Positions 13,736 through 16,326 of a DNA stretch of 16,326 bases are shown one piece after another. The position numbers and the translations under genes were made by a program. The DNA is from Hellea balneolensis (GTDB lineage: Bacteria; Pseudomonadota; Alphaproteobacteria; Caulobacterales; Maricaulaceae), in NCBI GenBank assembly GCA_003233025.1, contig QIKS01000302.1, forward strand, positions 1 through 16,326. Direction: 5' to 3'. Within the stretch, counting starts at the first letter, position 1; every line of letters starts with the position of its first letter. Below the pieces are notes generated by a model. That model did not search any database. It had not been told where the DNA came from and saw only the letters and a program-made list of their open reading frames with translations.

Positions 13736-16158
13736 AATTCACACTCTCTTGGCTCAAAGAGCATTTGGAAACGGACGCTACTATCTCGGAAGTTGTCGAG
13801 GCGATGACTTTAGCCGGGCTTGAGGTTGAGGGGGTTGAGAACCCGGCGGAGACGCTCAAAGAGTTTTCGATTGCCAAGGTTGTTTCTGCCGAGAAACACC
13901 CGGATGCAGACCGCCTCAAAGTGTGCCAGGTGGACACCCGTGACGGGCGCAAGCAAATCGTTTGCGGCGCGCCCAATGCTCGCGCCGGCATGACTGTCGC
14001 CTATGCACCTTTGGGCGCCTACATACCGGGGCTGGATTTTTCACTTGATAAAAAGCCACGCAAAATCCGCGGCGTGGAAAGTTCGGGCATGATGTGTTCA
14101 TCCAAAGAAATGGAAATGGGCGACGACCATGACGGGATTATGGATTTGGATGCAAGCCTTGAAATGGGTATGCCTCTCGCCGATGCCTTAAAGCTAAATG
14201 ATCCGGTGATTGATTTTGAAGTGACACCCAACCGTCCCGATTGGCTCGGCGTTGATAATATTGCCCGCGACCTCTCCGCCACAGGGTTAGGCCGCTGGAT
14301 AACGCCAAAAATACAATCTGTTCAAGGCAGTTTCCCGTGCCCCGTCAATATTGAAATCGACGCACAAGACGCTTGTCCGGTTTTTGCCGGGCGGGTGATT
14401 AAGGGGGTGAAAAACGGCCCTTCCCCTGAATGGTTACAGGCAAAATTAAAGGCGATTGGGGTAAAACCGATTTCCGCTCTGGTCGATATTACCAATTACA
14501 TATCCTATGACCGCGCCCGGCCTTTGCATGTTTATGACATGAGCAAAATCACCGGCACATTGCGCGCAAGGCTTGGCAAAGACGAAACATTTACCGCCTT
14601 GGATGACAAAAGCTATACCTGCTCAGACGATATGTGTGTCATCGCCGATGACGCCCGCGTGCTCGGGCTGGGCGGTGTTATGGGCGGCGCCCATTCGGGC
14701 TGCTCGAGCGAAACCGTTGATGTGTTGATTGAGAGCGCCTATTTTGACCCGGCGCGCACGCGCAGGACGGGCCGCGCCACCGGTATAAATTCGGACGCAA
14801 AATACAGATTTGAACGCGGCGTTGACACCGGGTTTGTCAGGGACGGGCTGGAGATGGCCACGGGTTTAGTGTTAGATATATGCGGCGGTGTTGCATCAGA
14901 AATCGCCGTGGCCGGAGAAGTCCCGCCCCCGCCGCCGCCCATCCAATTTGACCCGGCGCTCAATGAACGCCTGAGCGGGATTTATTTATCAGACGAGCAA
15001 ATGAGCACCATTTTACAAGCCCTTGGTTTTGGCATTGCCGAGACCAAATCCGGATGGACGGTTAGTGTCCCAAGCCATCGCCGCGACTGCACCCAGGGTG
15101 CGGATTTGGTCGAGGAGCTTGTCCGCATTCACGGCCTGCACAATATGGAAGCCAAAAGCCTCAGCGTGCCCGCAGGCAGGCGCGAGCCCTTGGCGACAGA
15201 CTTACAAAACAAAACCCGCACGGCCAGACGCGCTTTGGCCGGAGCGGGGCTTTCGGAAGCCGTAACATGGTCATTTGTCGCCGATAAATTTGCGCAAATT
15301 TTTGGCGGCGGCAGCGAGGATTTACTGCTGGACAATCCGATCTCAAGCGATTTGAATTGTATGCGCCCCACGGCCCTCATCCATTTGTTGCTGGCAGGCC
15401 AACGCAGCGCCGATAAAGGCTATAGCGGCGCGGCCCTGTTTGAAGCTGGCCCCACCTACCAAAGCGCCGCGCCCGATGGCCAAACCCCGACGATTGCTGG
15501 CATTAGACGCTGCGAAACCAACCGCCATTGGCAAGGAAATACCAGCCCTGACGCCTACACCGCCAAGCAAGACGTATTGCTGGCTCTGGCCGCTATGGGG
15601 GCCAAAACCGACACCTTACAAATAAGCAAGCCAACGGGTAGTTATTGGCATCCCGGCAAATCTGGACGATTGCAAATGGGGCCTAAAAATATATTGGCTG
15701 ATTTCGGTGAACTGCATCCGGGTGTCTTAAAAAAAATGGGGATAAATTGCCCAGTCGTCGCGTTTGAAATTTGGCCAGCCACCCTGCCCAAAACCCGCAA
15801 GAAAGCCGGGAAATCCAAAGGCGCTTTGAACATTTCCGACCTCATGCCCGTCCACCGGGATTTCGCTTTTATTGTGCCAACGGATAGCTCTGCGGATACA
15901 TTGATACGGGCTGTTAAGGGGGCTGATAAAGCGCTGATTACCCATGTGGAATTGTTTGACATCTACCAGGGTAAGGGCGTCGAGGACGGCTATAAATCCC
16001 TGGCCCTCGACGTCACCCTGTCGCCTAAAGACCAAACCTTAACCGACAAGGAAATCGACGGAGTTTGCGCGCCCAAGCGAAGAAATCAGGCGCAGAATTA
16101 CGGAGTTAGAACGGTAAGATCTTGCGCTTTCTTGTATAGGATAAATAGCCAACATTAG
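13732..16158 (+). CDS. pheT: Phenylalanine-tRNA ligase beta subunit, frameshifted at the C-terminus
   Basis: Non-catalytic tRNA-binding and editing subunit that pairs with PheS. As read it has 808 codons. Order of parts: N-terminal B1 (MKFTLSWLKEHL), EMAP-like tRNA-binding domain (about 39-150, with HPDADRLKVCQVD and VCGAPNARAG), VTPNRPDWLGV (165-174), the B3/B4 editing region with SALVDITNYI and LGLGGVMGG, the B5 domain ending in PSHRRDC and DLVEELVRIHG, and the FDX-ACB anticodon domain (PVHRDFAF to TLTDKEID). After residue 780 the sequence stops resembling the family; the normal ending is in another frame and stops at 16109. The present stop at 16158 makes the gene overlap eipA by 53 bases. 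Only the last roughly 20 residues are affected, so activity may be kept. Start at 13732 fixed by family and by GGAAG seven bases upstream. Confidence 0.93.
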   Translation: MKFTLSWLKEHLETDATISEVVEAMTLAGLEVEGVENPAETLKEFSIAKVVSAEKHPDADRLKVCQVDTRDGRKQIVCGAPNARAGMTVAYAPLGAYIPGLDFSLDKKPRKIRGVESSGMMCSSKEMEMGDDHDGIMDLDASLEMGMPLADALKLNDPVIDFEVTPNRPDWLGVDNIARDLSATGLGRWITPKIQSVQGSFPCPVNIEIDAQDACPVFAGRVIKGVKNGPSPEWLQAKLKAIGVKPISALVDITNYISYDRARPLHVYDMSKITGTLRARLGKDETFTALDDKSYTCSDDMCVIADDARVLGLGGVMGGAHSGCSSETVDVLIESAYFDPARTRRTGRATGINSDAKYRFERGVDTGFVRDGLEMATGLVLDICGGVASEIAVAGEVPPPPPPIQFDPALNERLSGIYLSDEQMSTILQALGFGIAETKSGWTVSVPSHRRDCTQGADLVEELVRIHGLHNMEAKSLSVPAGRREPLATDLQNKTRTARRALAGAGLSEAVTWSFVADKFAQIFGGGSEDLLLDNPISSDLNCMRPTALIHLLLAGQRSADKGYSGAALFEAGPTYQSAAPDGQTPTIAGIRRCETNRHWQGNTSPDAYTAKQDVLLALAAMGAKTDTLQISKPTGSYWHPGKSGRLQMGPKNILADFGELHPGVLKKMGINCPVVAFEIWPATLPKTRKKAGKSKGALNISDLMPVHRDFAFIVPTDSSADTLIRAVKGADKALITHVELFDIYQGKGVEDGYKSLALDVTLSPKDQTLTDKEIDGVCAPKRRNQAQNYGVRTVRSCAFLYRINSQH
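16065..16109 (+). other. Out-of-frame remnant of the pheT 3' end
   Basis: Read in the frame one base behind that of pheT, these bases encode LRAQAKKSGAELRS followed by TAG (16107-16109). A basic helix ending in a Leu-Arg pair is how PheT proteins usually finish. The frame difference corresponds to loss of 3n+1 bases near 16066-16074, within the GC-alternating stretch TGCGCGCCC; 13 bases would restore the length I expect. Confidence 0.7.
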
Positions 16159-16326
16159 CGCCAAGACGTGCGCCGATGCCTGTGCGAACCGGGGTCAGTG
16201 TAATGCCGTTGGCGCGTTGGTAATTCACCGCCATACCCGCCACAAGATAGGCCGAGCCTTCAACGCCGGGGAAGCGCTGATAAATCGTGTCGATATTATC
16301 CAAATTATAAACCAGCGTAAAAACCT
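16106..16326 (-). CDS. eipA: EipA/DUF1134 family envelope protein, C-terminal part
   Basis: Partial gene: 72 complete codons are visible, running off the right edge, so the 5' end is missing. The visible end contains VYNLDNIDTIYQRFPGV, GSAYLVAGMAVNYQRA and GARLGANVGYLSYTRKR, closing with LPF. This matches the C-terminal core of DUF1134 proteins, called EipA in Brucella, a small exported beta-barrel-like protein needed for envelope integrity in alphaproteobacteria. The gene is convergent with pheT; its TAA (16106-16108 on the minus strand) would meet the ancestral pheT stop (16107-16109) almost exactly. The signal peptide expected in the family lies outside the window. Confidence 0.85.
   Translation of the reverse strand, partial: VFTLVYNLDNIDTIYQRFPGVEGSAYLVAGMAVNYQRANGITLTPVRTGIGARLGANVGYLSYTRKRKILPF

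Overview
The window is chromosomal DNA of an alphaproteobacterium of moderate GC content. The markers are an EipA/DUF1134-type envelope protein, the TIGR02302/DUF4175 membrane protein next to argH, a divergent tlpA-argH pair, a TadG-like von Willebrand protein, and infC-rpmI-rplT followed by pheS and pheT. I cannot fix the order or genus from the sequence alone. Gene density is high. I see no tRNA, rRNA, insertion sequence or CRISPR array, and no gene-free stretch reaches 300 bases.

Left part (1-7719): an RhlE-like DEAD-box RNA helicase (+) converges on a TadG-like VWA protein (-). Upstream of the latter on the same strand is a TlpA-like thioredoxin lipoprotein whose start codon shares two bases with the start of the divergent argH. 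After argH comes a large three-span membrane protein (DUF4175) with a Gly/Glu/Gln-rich C-terminal half. The lysA and small lipoprotein genes that I remember between argH and DUF4175 in relatives are absent.

Middle (7720-10854): an ABHD10-like alpha/beta hydrolase (-) is divergent from a family 4 glycosyltransferase (+). The glycosyltransferase is followed by a type II toxin-antitoxin pair, an Xre/MbcA/ParS-like antitoxin and a RES-domain toxin. This pair has a consensus-like promoter and a perfect 10-base inverted repeat bracketing its -10 region, a likely autoregulatory operator.

Right part (10964-16326): translation genes infC, rpmI, rplT, a strong intrinsic terminator, then pheS and pheT, with the 3' end of eipA on the opposite strand. 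infC has no ATG, GTG or TTG available for a full-length protein and almost certainly starts at ATA with a good ribosome binding site. An AT-rich 104-codon gene of unknown function sits between pheS and pheT, joined to both by overlapping stop/start codons. The last codons of pheT are out of frame: the expected C-terminal residues lie in another frame and end at a stop that meets the eipA stop exactly, so a small deletion (or a sequence error) has occurred near 16066.

The two strongest leads are the unknown gene nested in the pheST operon and the RES/Xre module with its operator. The infC start codon and the pheT frameshift are well supported sequence anomalies.
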